A stretch of 64,000 nucleotides of DNA from the NCBI GenBank assembly GCA_016930915.1, contig JAFGFU010000013.1:186001-250000 (forward strand), read 5' to 3'. The translations under genes and the position numbers were made by a program. The notes beneath the pieces were generated by a model that saw nothing but the letters and a program-made list of their open reading frames with translations, ran no database searches and was not told where the DNA came from. Positions within the stretch are counted from its first letter, which is position 1, and every line of letters begins with the position of its first letter. The stretch is from Campylobacterales bacterium (GTDB lineage Bacteria > Campylobacterota > Campylobacteria > Campylobacterales > Sulfurospirillaceae). Shown here in pieces: positions 35,390 through 44,048 of the stretch.

Positions 35390-36823
35390 CTAGGCAACAA
35401 CGACTTGGTCTTTCCCTGCTTTTTTCGCTGCATAAAGGGCATTGTCTACTTTATGAACCAACCCGTCTTGGCTCTCCAAATGGTTAAACATCCCTACGCC
35501 GATACTCACGCTCAGTGCTCTTTTTAAAATACTTTCTAACACAGCATCTTTTTTAATGTGCTCACGAAGCGTCTGCGCAATCTCCTCTGCGGATTCAATG
35601 GAAACCCCAATCAAGACAATCGCAAACTCTTCACCTCCCCAGCGTGCCACGATATCTGATGAACGCACATTTTCCTTTAAAAGTTGCGCTATTCTCACCA
35701 GAACTTCATCCCCAACCAAATGTCCAAAGGTGTCATTGACCTCTTTAAAATCATCCACATCAATTAGCATCAATGCCAATGATGCATTGCCCTTATGATA
35801 AAGTTTAGATAATCGTTCAAATTGCTCATTGAACTCTCTACGGTTGCACAGCTTAGTGAGTGCATCTTCACTCGCCAATTGTACCAACTGTTTTTGATAG
35901 ATATTAATCGTATAGACAATAATCATAATAACAAGCAGTGTCACCAAAACAGAAATGAGCAAATTAGCGTAAAAGGTTTTTTGCAAGGTACTTAAATACT
36001 CTTTTTTATTAATCTCCACAAAAAGATGGAGTTTGAGTTTGTCGATGTATTTGGTGTTTAAAAGGTATTCACCCTCTTTATCTTTGTACTCAAATTGCGT
36101 CTGTTTTCTGCTAAAAATCGCCTCTCTAAGCTCACTAAGCCCTGCAATATTGGCGATATTTCCCCTTTTATTCAATCCCTGTGAGTAGAGCATAAGCTCT
36201 CCTTTAGGGTCAATAAAATAGACATCGTATTTGTATTTACTCTTAAAAGAATTAAGCATCTCCTCGATGTTTAGGAGTTTCACACCCACCCCTGTCACCC
36301 CAATCATCTCATTTTTATAATTCATGACCTTGTAGTTAATAAACATAATGAGCGCATCACTTAAATTCGCATTGTAGTCTAAATTAATCTCATATACCTC
36401 AGGCTGATTTTTAAAACGAAAGTACCACGCATCCGCACTATTTTTTTCATTGACCACATCAATAAATCCACGAGGGTGATAGTAGTGTTTGGTCACATCT
36501 GAGACTAAAAATGTGGTAAAAATGTCATATTTTTGCTGAATTTCGGTAAGATAGCGCACAATGCCATTCATGTTGCCCTCACCCTCCATAATCCAATCCC
36601 GCATAAAGGTATCATGCGCCATTAAAGAGGAAACAAGCAGTGGCTCAATCATACGTTGTTGAATTTCGGTGTAGATGTTATCTACTGAGAGAGGTAAAGA
36701 GGTGTTTTGGAGTTGCGCTTGGGTTTCATTGACACTTTTCATATAATTCAACAAAGAACCTAAAACCGAAACCCCTAATAACAGAGCCGCTATCGTTACA
36801 ACCACTTTTGTTTTTAACCGCAT
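35390..36823 (-). CDS. Membrane diguanylate cyclase with periplasmic Cache-type sensor
   Basis: 477 residues from the ATG at 36823, preceded by AAGGAGTTCCTT. Helix 1 near residues 5-25, a periplasmic region to about 290 with a double-Cache pattern (VDNIYTEIQQRMIEPLLVSSLMAHD, TTFLVSDVTKHYYHPRGF, MIGVTGVGVKL, YDVYFIDPKGELML), a second helix (ANLLISVLVTLLVIMIIVY), then a GGDEF domain with intact ARWGGEEFAIVL and the inhibitory RSSD site five residues before it. So it should make c-di-GMP and be product-inhibited. The signal is unknown. Confidence 0.93.
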   Translation of the reverse strand: MRLKTKVVVTIAALLLGVSVLGSLLNYMKSVNETQAQLQNTSLPLSVDNIYTEIQQRMIEPLLVSSLMAHDTFMRDWIMEGEGNMNGIVRYLTEIQQKYDIFTTFLVSDVTKHYYHPRGFIDVVNEKNSADAWYFRFKNQPEVYEINLDYNANLSDALIMFINYKVMNYKNEMIGVTGVGVKLLNIEEMLNSFKSKYKYDVYFIDPKGELMLYSQGLNKRGNIANIAGLSELREAIFSRKQTQFEYKDKEGEYLLNTKYIDKLKLHLFVEINKKEYLSTLQKTFYANLLISVLVTLLVIMIIVYTINIYQKQLVQLASEDALTKLCNRREFNEQFERLSKLYHKGNASLALMLIDVDDFKEVNDTFGHLVGDEVLVRIAQLLKENVRSSDIVARWGGEEFAIVLIGVSIESAEEIAQTLREHIKKDAVLESILKRALSVSIGVGMFNHLESQDGLVHKVDNALYAAKKAGKDQVVVA

Positions 36824-36882
36824 AAGGAACTCCTTAGAATGCACGATTATAACACAAAATGATTTCAGCCTATTGCTTGATA

Positions 36883-37110
36883 TTACAGCAAAGCTCCAAT
36901 CTCCTCAGCGCTCAACACTCTTCCGCTACTCAGTACTTTACCATCAACGACGAGCGCAGGTGTAGAGGTCACACCATAGTTCATAATTTGCATAATGTCT
37001 TCCACTTTCACAATTTCTGCAAATACGCCCTTTTGAGCTACCGCTTTTTTTGCGTTTTCATACAAGGAAATACACTTCGCACACCCTGTTCCTAAAATTT
37101 CGATTTTCAT
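36883..37110 (-). CDS. Small thioredoxin-fold redox protein
   Basis: 75 residues: IEILGTGCAKCISLYENAKKAV with a CxxC site, then STPALVVDGKVLSSGR with the cis-proline, the pattern of the short archaeal-type thioredoxin/redox-active disulfide family (MTH895-like). Cytoplasmic. It overlaps the exported rhodanese gene by four bases and ends the ArsC operon; it could reduce ArsC or the rhodaneses, which is inference. Confidence 0.85.
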   Translation of the reverse strand: MKIEILGTGCAKCISLYENAKKAVAQKGVFAEIVKVEDIMQIMNYGVTSTPALVVDGKVLSSGRVLSAEEIGALL

Positions 37111-37568
37111 TTTTTCTCCTTTAACGTTTTTAGTTCATCCATATACTCTTTAGCATTCTCACCCCTCAAAAAATCAGCCGTTTTCAAAAGTCCATCGTTT
37201 AAATAGACCGCCTTATAGCCCTTAAGGGTTAAATAAAGCCTTGCCATATTGGAGCGGTCGTTGTGTGGACATGCCGTAACAATGAGTTTATCTTTTGGCA
37301 GTTCCTGATAGCGTTTGGGAAGTTCATTCAACGGGATGTTGAGCGAGCCTGCAATATGCCACGCCGCATACTCCTCTTTAAAGCGAATATCCACCAACAC
37401 CGCTTTTCCCTCTTCCACAAGGGCTAGCATATCGGGTGTTCTGATTTTCATCGCACTTCGCTCTTCATAACCAAAGCCTTGCAAATAGGCATCAAAACTT
37501 ACCTCTTTAAGCACTTGCGCTTGCAAAAGTCCCACCAACACCAAAAAAACTCCAATGATTTTTCTCAT
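37107..37568 (-). CDS. Exported rhodanese-like protein
   Basis: 153 residues. MRKIIGVFLVLVGLLQAQ is a signal peptide, so the single rhodanese domain should be periplasmic. AVLVDIRFKEEYAAWHIAGSLNIPLNELP and the active-site loop VTACPHNDRSNMARLYL (cysteine then RS) are seen. It closely parallels the cytoplasmic rhodanese at 39292-39657, even in LNELP and ELPKDK, so the two are paralogues placed in different compartments around two membrane permeases. Confidence 0.88.
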   Translation of the reverse strand: MRKIIGVFLVLVGLLQAQVLKEVSFDAYLQGFGYEERSAMKIRTPDMLALVEEGKAVLVDIRFKEEYAAWHIAGSLNIPLNELPKRYQELPKDKLIVTACPHNDRSNMARLYLTLKGYKAVYLNDGLLKTADFLRGENAKEYMDELKTLKEKK

Positions 37569-37577
37569 CGTTTCCCC

Positions 37578-38537
37578 TTATAAAATCGCATTAAAAACAT
37601 AGCCCACCAACAAAATACCAAACCCCACAATGCCAAAAAAGAGACCAATCAGCTTCACATGTAAAATGCGCTTTAAAATCATCGCCTCAGGCAAAGAGAG
37701 GGCGGTAACCGCCATCATAAAGCTTAGCGCACTGCCCAAAAGCATTCCTTTACTGGTTAAAACTTCAACCAAAGGCATCACCCCTGCGGCATTTGAGTAC
37801 ATGGGAATGCCAAGCAGAACCGCCAAAGGCACAGCATACCACGCATCACCACCCGCATAGCGTGCAATAAAATCCGCAGGAATATAGCCGTGAATAAACG
37901 CCCCCATACCCACACCAATCAGCACGTAAAGATAAATTTTTATGAAAATATCTTTGGTATAGACCCACGCATCGTTGATACGCTTCATTACATGTAAACG
38001 GATGTGTACCTCTTCTAAATCTCCGCTCATAGGGGTTACAGGAATAAGTACGTATTTTTCTAGCTTACATTTTCCAATGATAAATCCACCTAAAATCGCC
38101 ACCAAAAGACCAAAACCAATATAAATTGCCGTCACTTTCCAGCCAAAAAGCCCAAAAAGCATCGCAATGGCAATTTCATTATTGAGCGGTGCTGAAATCA
38201 AAAAGCTAAAAGTAATGCCCATAGGAATACGTGCTTGCATAAAACCTAAGAACAAAGGAATCGCCGAACAACTGCAAAACGGGGTAATAATGCCAAAAAG
38301 TGCGGCTAAGACATTGCCACTCAACTCACTTTTACCTTGCAGATAGACCCTCACCTTTTCGGTGTTAAAGTAGGTGCGCAAAAAACTGACCCCAAAAATA
38401 ATCGCTACTAAAAGCATGTAAATTTTCAGCGTATCGTAGAGAAAAAAATGGACGGCTTCGCCTAGCTGTGAGCCTTTAAGAAGCCCTAGCCCATCAAAAA
38501 CCATTACAGCACTGACCTGCTCCCACCAATCAAACAT
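37578..38537 (-). CDS. ArsP-type permease (DUF318 family)
   Basis: 319 residues, about eight to nine helices. The motif FCSCSAIPLFLGFMQARIPMG near residue 85 and LISAPLNNEIAIAMLFGLFG mark the ArsP_1 permease family; the second repeat includes GIPMYSNAAGVMPLVEVLTSKGM. ArsP of C. jejuni exports methylated or organo-arsenicals; other members act in other metal(loid) or thiol transport. The operon with ArsC supports arsenic, with rhodaneses leaving sulfur open. A palindrome (37988) is read as Arg-Leu-His-Val. Confidence 0.85.
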   Translation of the reverse strand: MFDWWEQVSAVMVFDGLGLLKGSQLGEAVHFFLYDTLKIYMLLVAIIFGVSFLRTYFNTEKVRVYLQGKSELSGNVLAALFGIITPFCSCSAIPLFLGFMQARIPMGITFSFLISAPLNNEIAIAMLFGLFGWKVTAIYIGFGLLVAILGGFIIGKCKLEKYVLIPVTPMSGDLEEVHIRLHVMKRINDAWVYTKDIFIKIYLYVLIGVGMGAFIHGYIPADFIARYAGGDAWYAVPLAVLLGIPMYSNAAGVMPLVEVLTSKGMLLGSALSFMMAVTALSLPEAMILKRILHVKLIGLFFGIVGFGILLVGYVFNAIL

Positions 38538-38551
38538 CTTTATATCCTTTT

Positions 38552-39289
38552 TTAAACTATCAATGAATACATCATTTTAAACCCAATGAGATACAACGAA
38601 AAAGCAATAAACTTTCTAGTATCTTCCACACTGAGTTTAAACACCATAATATAATTCCCAAGCACACCACCAAGAGCAGCTGCTAGAGCTACAACGCCTA
38701 AAAGTATCCAATCAATTTCAATCAGATAAACATACGTTAAAAAAGCAGCAAGGGTTGAAAAAGGAATCATAAAACTTACCGTTATAGCCGTTTGCTTTGC
38801 GTCATACCCTAAATAAATCAGTAAAGGGATAATCATCGCTCCACCGCCAATGCCTAAAAGTCCGCCTAAAAAACCAACCACTCCCCCCATAAATACCATA
38901 AACCATGCGGATGTAAACCGAACACTGCCTTGTTTTTTTTGCACCAACATCATCGTCGCACTAAAAAGCAGAAAAAAAGCAAACCCAAGCTTGACATAAT
39001 GCACATCAATCTGCGTCGACACATAAGCACCCAAAGGAGAACATGCCACAGACATGAAAACAAACGGCAATGTACGCTTCACATCAATGCTTTTGCGAAG
39101 CACATTCATAATGGATGCGCCAATCGTTGAAGCCGTGTTAGCAAATAAACCAACTGCCTTAGCAATATCAAATCCAACCCCTAAAAAACTAAGCATCGGA
39201 ATCAACGCAACAGCAGAACCCGTCCCTCCAATAGAAAAGAGAGTGGAGATAATCAATGTCACTCCAAAATAAAGCGCATATTCCATCAT
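38552..39289 (-). CDS. TauE/SafE-type sulfite/sulfur exporter
   Basis: 245 residues, about eight helices in two repeats. GGTGSAVALIPMLSFLGV near residue 21 and GFLGGLLGIGGGAMIIPLLIYLG near residue 140 are the two TauE signatures. Family members export sulfite, sulfoacetate or other sulfur anions. Three bases separate it from the rhodanese gene upstream. Confidence 0.88.
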   Translation of the reverse strand: MMEYALYFGVTLIISTLFSIGGTGSAVALIPMLSFLGVGFDIAKAVGLFANTASTIGASIMNVLRKSIDVKRTLPFVFMSVACSPLGAYVSTQIDVHYVKLGFAFFLLFSATMMLVQKKQGSVRFTSAWFMVFMGGVVGFLGGLLGIGGGAMIIPLLIYLGYDAKQTAITVSFMIPFSTLAAFLTYVYLIEIDWILLGVVALAAALGGVLGNYIMVFKLSVEDTRKFIAFSLYLIGFKMMYSLIV

Positions 39290-39291
39290 TA

Positions 39292-39657
39292 TTATTCCAA
39301 AGAAAGGTCTTTAGCCTTACCACCTTTAAGACGACTCATTAAAGCAAGAAGACCGCAAGAGAGGATTTTTGCATCAAACCCTTTCACACACAAATACTGC
39401 TTAGCAATATTGGAACGACACGATTCAGGACAGGCACATACGATAATTTTATCTTTAGGCAGTTCATCAAGTCTATCAGGTAATTCATTCAAAGGAATGT
39501 TACATGTAAAAGGAAGTCCCCACACGTGATGCTCAAAACCATAGCGCACATCCAGTAAAATCGCCTCACCGCTGTTATACATCGCTATAAAATCATCAGC
39601 GTCTATATTGTCCCGTACGATCACTTTCATATCAAGGCTACGAATATAACTGTCCAT
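39292..39657 (-). CDS. Cytoplasmic rhodanese-like protein
   Basis: 121 residues, no signal peptide. EAILLDVRYGFEHHVWGLPFTCNIPLNELP and the active loop VCACPESCRSNIAKQYL (C-x-x-x-C-R-S) form one rhodanese domain; the second cysteine in the loop is notable and could form a disulfide or metal site. Paralogue of the exported rhodanese two genes on. A palindrome copy (39500) provides the FTCN of the domain. Confidence 0.88.
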   Translation of the reverse strand: MDSYIRSLDMKVIVRDNIDADDFIAMYNSGEAILLDVRYGFEHHVWGLPFTCNIPLNELPDRLDELPKDKIIVCACPESCRSNIAKQYLCVKGFDAKILSCGLLALMSRLKGGKAKDLSLE

Positions 39658-39668
39658 TTTCTCTCTCC

Positions 39669-40070
39669 CTAGTGAATAAGTTTTTCTTTGATAATTGGTA
39701 AAAGTTCCGCTTCTATCGCTTTACATGTAAGAATAAACGCCCCATAATCTTTGCCATCAGGATCAGAAAATCCGACATGGATTTTAGGAATAGGACGAGG
39801 GAACATCGGGCAGGTTTCATGGGCATGGTCGCACACGGTCACCACCAAATCAAAGTTTACATGTAAAACCTCGTCCAGCGTTTTAGAATGGTACGAGTCC
39901 TTCCAAATACCCTCTTCTTCTAAAACCCTTTTCGCATACGCATTGACCTTGCCCGTCGCTTTTACCCCAGCACTTTGCGCCTCAATCCCTTCTAATTTAG
40001 CATTGACCAACGCTTCTGCGATAATGCTTCGACAACTGTTTCCCGTACATAAAATCAGAACTTTTTTCAT
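39669..40070 (-). CDS. arsC: Thioredoxin-coupled arsenate reductase (LMW phosphatase type)
   Basis: 133 residues. P-loop VLILCTGNSCRSIIAEAL (C-x5-R-S), then VVTVCDHAHETCPMFP with the second and third redox cysteines and DPDGKDY. This is the Trx-type ArsC that reduces arsenate to arsenite. First gene of a six-gene operon with an ArsR-type operator over its promoter. Two palindrome copies fall inside (39721 as LTCK, 39857 as VLHVN) and one just before the ribosome site (40083). Confidence 0.93.
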   Translation of the reverse strand: MKKVLILCTGNSCRSIIAEALVNAKLEGIEAQSAGVKATGKVNAYAKRVLEEEGIWKDSYHSKTLDEVLHVNFDLVVTVCDHAHETCPMFPRPIPKIHVGFSDPDGKDYGAFILTCKAIEAELLPIIKEKLIH

Positions 40071-40101
40071 TTAAAAACCTTTTTACATGTAAGAATGCAA
40101 A

Positions 40102-40131
40102 AGCATACCATAATTTCACACAACATATCAA
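40102..40131 (-). promoter_or_regulatory. Promoter of the arsC operon
   Basis: On the minus strand TTGATA (40131-40126), an 18-base spacer and TATGCT (40107-40102) preceded by TGG, an extended -10. The -35 lies inside the operator palindrome at 40115-40154, so repressor binding would block polymerase. Confidence 0.6.
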
Positions 40132-40154
40132 TATATCTTGATATGTTGTGTGAA
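40115..40154. promoter_or_regulatory. ArsR/SmtB-type operator, perfect 17-bp inverted repeat
   Basis: TTCACACAACATATCAA and its exact reverse complement are separated by the six bases TATATC. The inner part ATATCAA-n6-TTGATAT fits the binding sites known for ArsR/SmtB repressors. It lies between arsC (45 bases on) and the divergent coiled-coil gene (66 bases on). No arsR gene is in the window, so the repressor would act from elsewhere. Confidence 0.75.
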
Positions 40155-40219
40155 TGCATCCTGTTTGCAACGCTTTTTGGGTACAATAAATTTTAAAACA
40201 CTCAACATATGGATTTATT

Positions 40220-41509
40220 ATGGAAGAACCGATAGAAAATTTTGAAAATATCTCCTTGTCTTTTCATGAAGTTGAAGAAAAAGTGGACGCCTTCTTGCAA
40301 AATTTTCCTCTAGAAGAGCATAAAATTCACGACGCTTTATACGGCTTTGAAGATAGCCTTTTAACAGAAATTATTGCCCTTTTAAATGCATGCAAGCTCC
40401 CCAAACACTACGCTTCATATAAAGATTTTTTGCGTGAAAAACTCATCAAACATTTAGCCCTTGAACCCAATGATTTAATTATTTTTGTAGAAGGTGGCAT
40501 TTATATTAAACTTTTTTTTAAACTTGAAACCAACGAGGAAGAGAGTGCAGAGCGAAGGGCTTGTGGGATTGAGCCTGAAACGCTTGAAGCATACAAACAC
40601 CAATTTTTCCCTAATGATGAATACAAACAAAATATCTTTGGACTTCTTCATTGCGTCATTGAAGAAACACTCTCGTTTAGAAAAATTACCCCTGCACACT
40701 TTAAACGTATTTTTATTCCAACCTTAGTCAATACCGTAGAAATTGTGGTCATTAGCCAAACTCCATTAGAAGATTTAAAAACTATTCGAGGCTTTACCTT
40801 TTATCTTTTACGTGAGCTCTTTGACGATTTAATGCTACACATTGCGCAAGATATTCTCTTTCATTTTTCAAACGGTGATAAAAAAGCAATTGAATTTTTA
40901 AGTGCATTTAGTGTGCATGAAACCATTGACAGCAATGGCAAACGCCATAAACCAAACCCCATCCTAGATGAGAGCAATCATGCATGGAACATTACCACCA
41001 TTCGTTCCACCATGCTTCAACACAAAAAAGCCAAACAAGCCCTTTACGATAAAAAAAATGCGCTTATCACCATGAAAAAGAAACTAGAAACATTAAAGTT
41101 AGATCAAAAAGAAATCCTGCAAGAATTCAATGTTCTACAAAATGTCACACAAACGATTGAAGAAAAAATACTTCAAATTCATCGCACCATTACGAAGTTA
41201 GAAGAGAGTAATGCAGAAGAAGTTACATTTAGTGAAAACGGTGTTGAAACGGTTATTCCACGAAATGTTCTTATCGCAAAACTGTTTAAAAAAGAAGATT
41301 CTTTTTTAAGTGAAAAAACAAAAACACGCAAAAATTCTGAAGAGACTCAGATGCGCTTAAGCAATAAAAACAAAGAGATTGAAATGTGGGAAAAACGCTA
41401 CGCTGAGGCGAAAGCATTTGTAGAAACTTCTGAAAAAAATACCCATCCGCTTGATAAACAGTATGAAAGAATTCAAAGGGCTTTAGCTAAAACCCTTGCT
41501 TCACGCTAA
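40220..41509 (+). CDS. Coiled-coil protein of unknown function
   Basis: 429 residues, no signal peptide or membrane helix. Residues 1-240 are a mixed helical domain (FHEVEEKVDAFLQNFPLEEHKIHDALYGFED, LLHCVIEETLSFRKITPAHFKRIFIPTLVNTVEIVVISQTPLEDL); from about 280 on come heptad-rich segments (HKKAKQALYDKKNALITMKKKLETLKLDQKEILQEF, and a second near residue 370). No recognised family. It is divergent from the arsC operon and shares the operator region. It converges with the MreB-like gene; a structural role is only a guess. Confidence 0.7.
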   Translation: MEEPIENFENISLSFHEVEEKVDAFLQNFPLEEHKIHDALYGFEDSLLTEIIALLNACKLPKHYASYKDFLREKLIKHLALEPNDLIIFVEGGIYIKLFFKLETNEEESAERRACGIEPETLEAYKHQFFPNDEYKQNIFGLLHCVIEETLSFRKITPAHFKRIFIPTLVNTVEIVVISQTPLEDLKTIRGFTFYLLRELFDDLMLHIAQDILFHFSNGDKKAIEFLSAFSVHETIDSNGKRHKPNPILDESNHAWNITTIRSTMLQHKKAKQALYDKKNALITMKKKLETLKLDQKEILQEFNVLQNVTQTIEEKILQIHRTITKLEESNAEEVTFSENGVETVIPRNVLIAKLFKKEDSFLSEKTKTRKNSEETQMRLSNKNKEIEMWEKRYAEAKAFVETSEKNTHPLDKQYERIQRALAKTLASR

Positions 41510-41511
41510 AT

Positions 41512-42522
41512 TTAGACACCAAAAAGTGTGCTGTAACGCGCCTCTTCTATTGCACGACCTGCCCCTAAAATAATATTATGCAAGGGATTTTCCACAGGAT
41601 TCACTGCAATTTCTAACCTTGAAGAGAGGTAAGCATCTAGCCCTTTCAGCATAGAAGAGCCACCTGTTAGTAAAATACCCTGATCGTAAATATCAGATGC
41701 AAAGACAGGAGGAAGCTCCGAGAGCATCGTGTGTGTGAGAGCCACAATTTTATCGGCAATGGGAAGAATCGCTTGATGCACATCTTTTGAATGAACAATA
41801 AATGTTTCAGGGAGGCGTGTCACCAAGTTTTTCACACTAATAGACATTTGCTGCTCTTCTTCTTTAAAAAGATTGCCTAACTCTTGTTTAATTTTCTCTG
41901 CCTCATTAGGCGAAATCAGTACCCGTTTGGTTGCTTTAAAATGTTCAATAATTGCTTCATCAAGATCATTACCTGCGATACGAAGCGATTTTGACATCAC
42001 AATACCATTAAGAGAAATAAGCGATATATCACTCACGCCTGCTCCCACATCTAACACAAGAACCCCTTGAGGTCGCTCAATAGCATGGGCAGAACCAAGA
42101 GCCGCGGCAAAAGGGTCTTTAAGTAACCTAACGCTTTTTGCCCCTCCTTCACGCCCTGCTTCAATGACGGCATTGCGCTCCATCACATTCAAATCACTTG
42201 GAACACTCACCACAATATGGGGTTTCAAAAAACTTTTACGAGAAATTCGTGAAATGACCTCTTTAATATACGCTTTGGCTACTGTTAAATTAGAAATAGC
42301 GCCCCGTGAAAGGGGTTGCATAATTTCAATGTATTTTGGGTTTTTCCCCACCATACGTTTAGAATTCATCCCACAATCAAAAAAAGAACGCTTATTGCGA
42401 TCAAAAGCAATAGACGTTGGCTCTTCTAAAATAATCCCTTTGCGGGGCTGATACACTAAGGTATTGTTCGTGCCTAAATCAATAGCAAACGCATAGGTAG
42501 GAGATTGCATTAACGAAAACAT
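41512..42522 (-). CDS. Divergent MreB-family actin homologue
   Basis: 336 residues. Phosphate 1 FAIDLGTNNTLVYQP, PLSRGAISNLTVAKAYI, LKDPFAAALGSA, phosphate 2 LVLDVGAGVSDISLI and the adenosine motif LLTGGSSMLKGLDAYL give the MreB/actin fold. It departs from canonical MreB in several motifs (VGAGVSD rather than IGGGTTE), and no mreC follows, so I think this is a second MreB-like paralogue. It abuts the TerC gene with a one-base overlap. Confidence 0.85.
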   Translation of the reverse strand: MFSLMQSPTYAFAIDLGTNNTLVYQPRKGIILEEPTSIAFDRNKRSFFDCGMNSKRMVGKNPKYIEIMQPLSRGAISNLTVAKAYIKEVISRISRKSFLKPHIVVSVPSDLNVMERNAVIEAGREGGAKSVRLLKDPFAAALGSAHAIERPQGVLVLDVGAGVSDISLISLNGIVMSKSLRIAGNDLDEAIIEHFKATKRVLISPNEAEKIKQELGNLFKEEEQQMSISVKNLVTRLPETFIVHSKDVHQAILPIADKIVALTHTMLSELPPVFASDIYDQGILLTGGSSMLKGLDAYLSSRLEIAVNPVENPLHNIILGAGRAIEEARYSTLFGV

Positions 42523-43265
42523 TACACCTCTTTTTTTAGAACTGTTTGTTTAGTCTGTTTTTTTCTACTGTAAATATTAATGGACTCAACCGCCAACGAA
42601 AATGCCATAGCAAAATAAACATACCCTTTAGAAATATGTAAATCTAATCCCTCCGCGATCAATGTAACACCCACTAAAATCAAAAACGAAAGTGCTAAAA
42701 TTTTAATGGTTGGATTCGCATCAATAAAGTTAGAAATGCTTTTACTCGCCACCATCATTACCGCCACAGCAATCACCACAGCAATAATCATAATCAGCAC
42801 ATCATTCACCATTCCCACAGCCGTAATAACTGAATCTAATGAAAAAACAATATCTAAGACCGCAATTTGAATCAAAACGTTAAAAAAGTTACGTGAACCT
42901 TTTTTGAGTTCCCTCTCTTCTTCTCCTGCATTTTCAATCCCATGATGAATCTCTGTGGTTGATTTAGCCAACAAAAACAATCCACCAATAATCAAAATAA
43001 GATCACGCCCTGAAATCTCTTGCGCTAAAATGGTAAAAAGAGGCGTGGTTAATTTCATAATCCAAAAAAGTGACAATAAAAGCAAAATACGAGTCAGCAT
43101 AGCAAGCGCCAAACCAAAAATTCTTCCCTTATCTCTTTGGTGTTCTGGCAGTCTTCCCACTAAAATGGCAATGAAAATAATATTATCAATTCCCAACACA
43201 ATTTCAAGGGCAGTCAGTGTCAATAATGCGATAAGAGCCTCTAACGTAAACAACGATTCTATCAT
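42522..43265 (-). CDS. TerC-family membrane protein
   Basis: 247 residues, about seven helices. The acidic motif LEIVLGIDNIIFIAILVGRLPEHQRDKGR near residue 20 and VLDIVFSLDSVITAVGM near residue 140 are the paired TerC signatures. Members export manganese or take part in metal supply to exported enzymes, or in tellurite resistance. ATG at 43265, upstream of the MreB-like gene. Confidence 0.9.
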   Translation of the reverse strand: MIESLFTLEALIALLTLTALEIVLGIDNIIFIAILVGRLPEHQRDKGRIFGLALAMLTRILLLLSLFWIMKLTTPLFTILAQEISGRDLILIIGGLFLLAKSTTEIHHGIENAGEEERELKKGSRNFFNVLIQIAVLDIVFSLDSVITAVGMVNDVLIMIIAVVIAVAVMMVASKSISNFIDANPTIKILALSFLILVGVTLIAEGLDLHISKGYVYFAMAFSLAVESINIYSRKKQTKQTVLKKEV

Positions 43266-43382
43266 GCTTTTTTATCCTATTTTTTGTTTTATTTTATCCC
43301 ATTTAATGTATAAATCTTCTTAGCACATTATCTTGTTAAGCTAGCTATGGTTATAATTTTTCACCTCAAAAAAGGAGTCTTC

Positions 43383-44048
43383 ATGATTTTTGGAAAGATA
43401 GATTATATTAATCTACTTCCGTTTCACGTTTTTTTGAAACAATCTTCCCTCCCCAGTGCCTTCAAACGTTCATGTGAACATCAAAAGAATGTCCCTGCTA
43501 TGATCAACCACAAATTACGTAAACGCCAAGTCGATGCAGCCTTTATCTCCAGTATTCAAAGCAAGCGCAAAACAATTACCCCACTGAATGCGGGAATTGT
43601 GGCAAAAAAAAATGTCAAAAGTGTCATCATCAAAAAAGGGGTGGCAAAACGAGACCCCGCCTCTGCTACGTCGAATATGCTAGCATGTGTCTTGGGAATT
43701 GAGGGGGAAGTGTTTATTGGAGATCGCGCACTCAAACTCTACCTTGAAGAGCCTGAAGCCTATATCGATTTAGCACAAATATGGAATGAAAAATACCATC
43801 TCCCTTTTGTCTTTGCACGATTTTGTATCAATCAACATACAACCTTTTATAAAAACCTCGCAACACAATTTACACGCAAACCTATTAAAATCCCCCGTTA
43901 CATTTTGCAACAATACGCTAAAGAACGTGGCATTAACGAACAGGATATTTTAGATTATCTCAAACTCATCAGTTATACTATGGGGAAAAAAGAGCAAAAA
44001 GCCCTCTCTATTTTTTTAAAAAAAGCAAATCAAATCTCAAGGAATTAA
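43383..44048 (+). CDS. mqnA: Chorismate dehydratase MqnA (futalosine menaquinone pathway)
   Basis: 221 residues from the ATG at 43383, which follows AAAGGAGTCTTC; an upstream in-frame start at 43347 has no ribosome site. GKIDYINLLPFHVFLKQ, VDAAFISSI, DPASATSNMLACVLG, FIGDRAL and DLAQIWNEKYHLPFVFARF match MqnA, which begins the futalosine route to menaquinone, the one used by Campylobacterota. It is directly followed by gdhA. Confidence 0.88.
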   Translation: MIFGKIDYINLLPFHVFLKQSSLPSAFKRSCEHQKNVPAMINHKLRKRQVDAAFISSIQSKRKTITPLNAGIVAKKNVKSVIIKKGVAKRDPASATSNMLACVLGIEGEVFIGDRALKLYLEEPEAYIDLAQIWNEKYHLPFVFARFCINQHTTFYKNLATQFTRKPIKIPRYILQQYAKERGINEQDILDYLKLISYTMGKKEQKALSIFLKKANQISRN

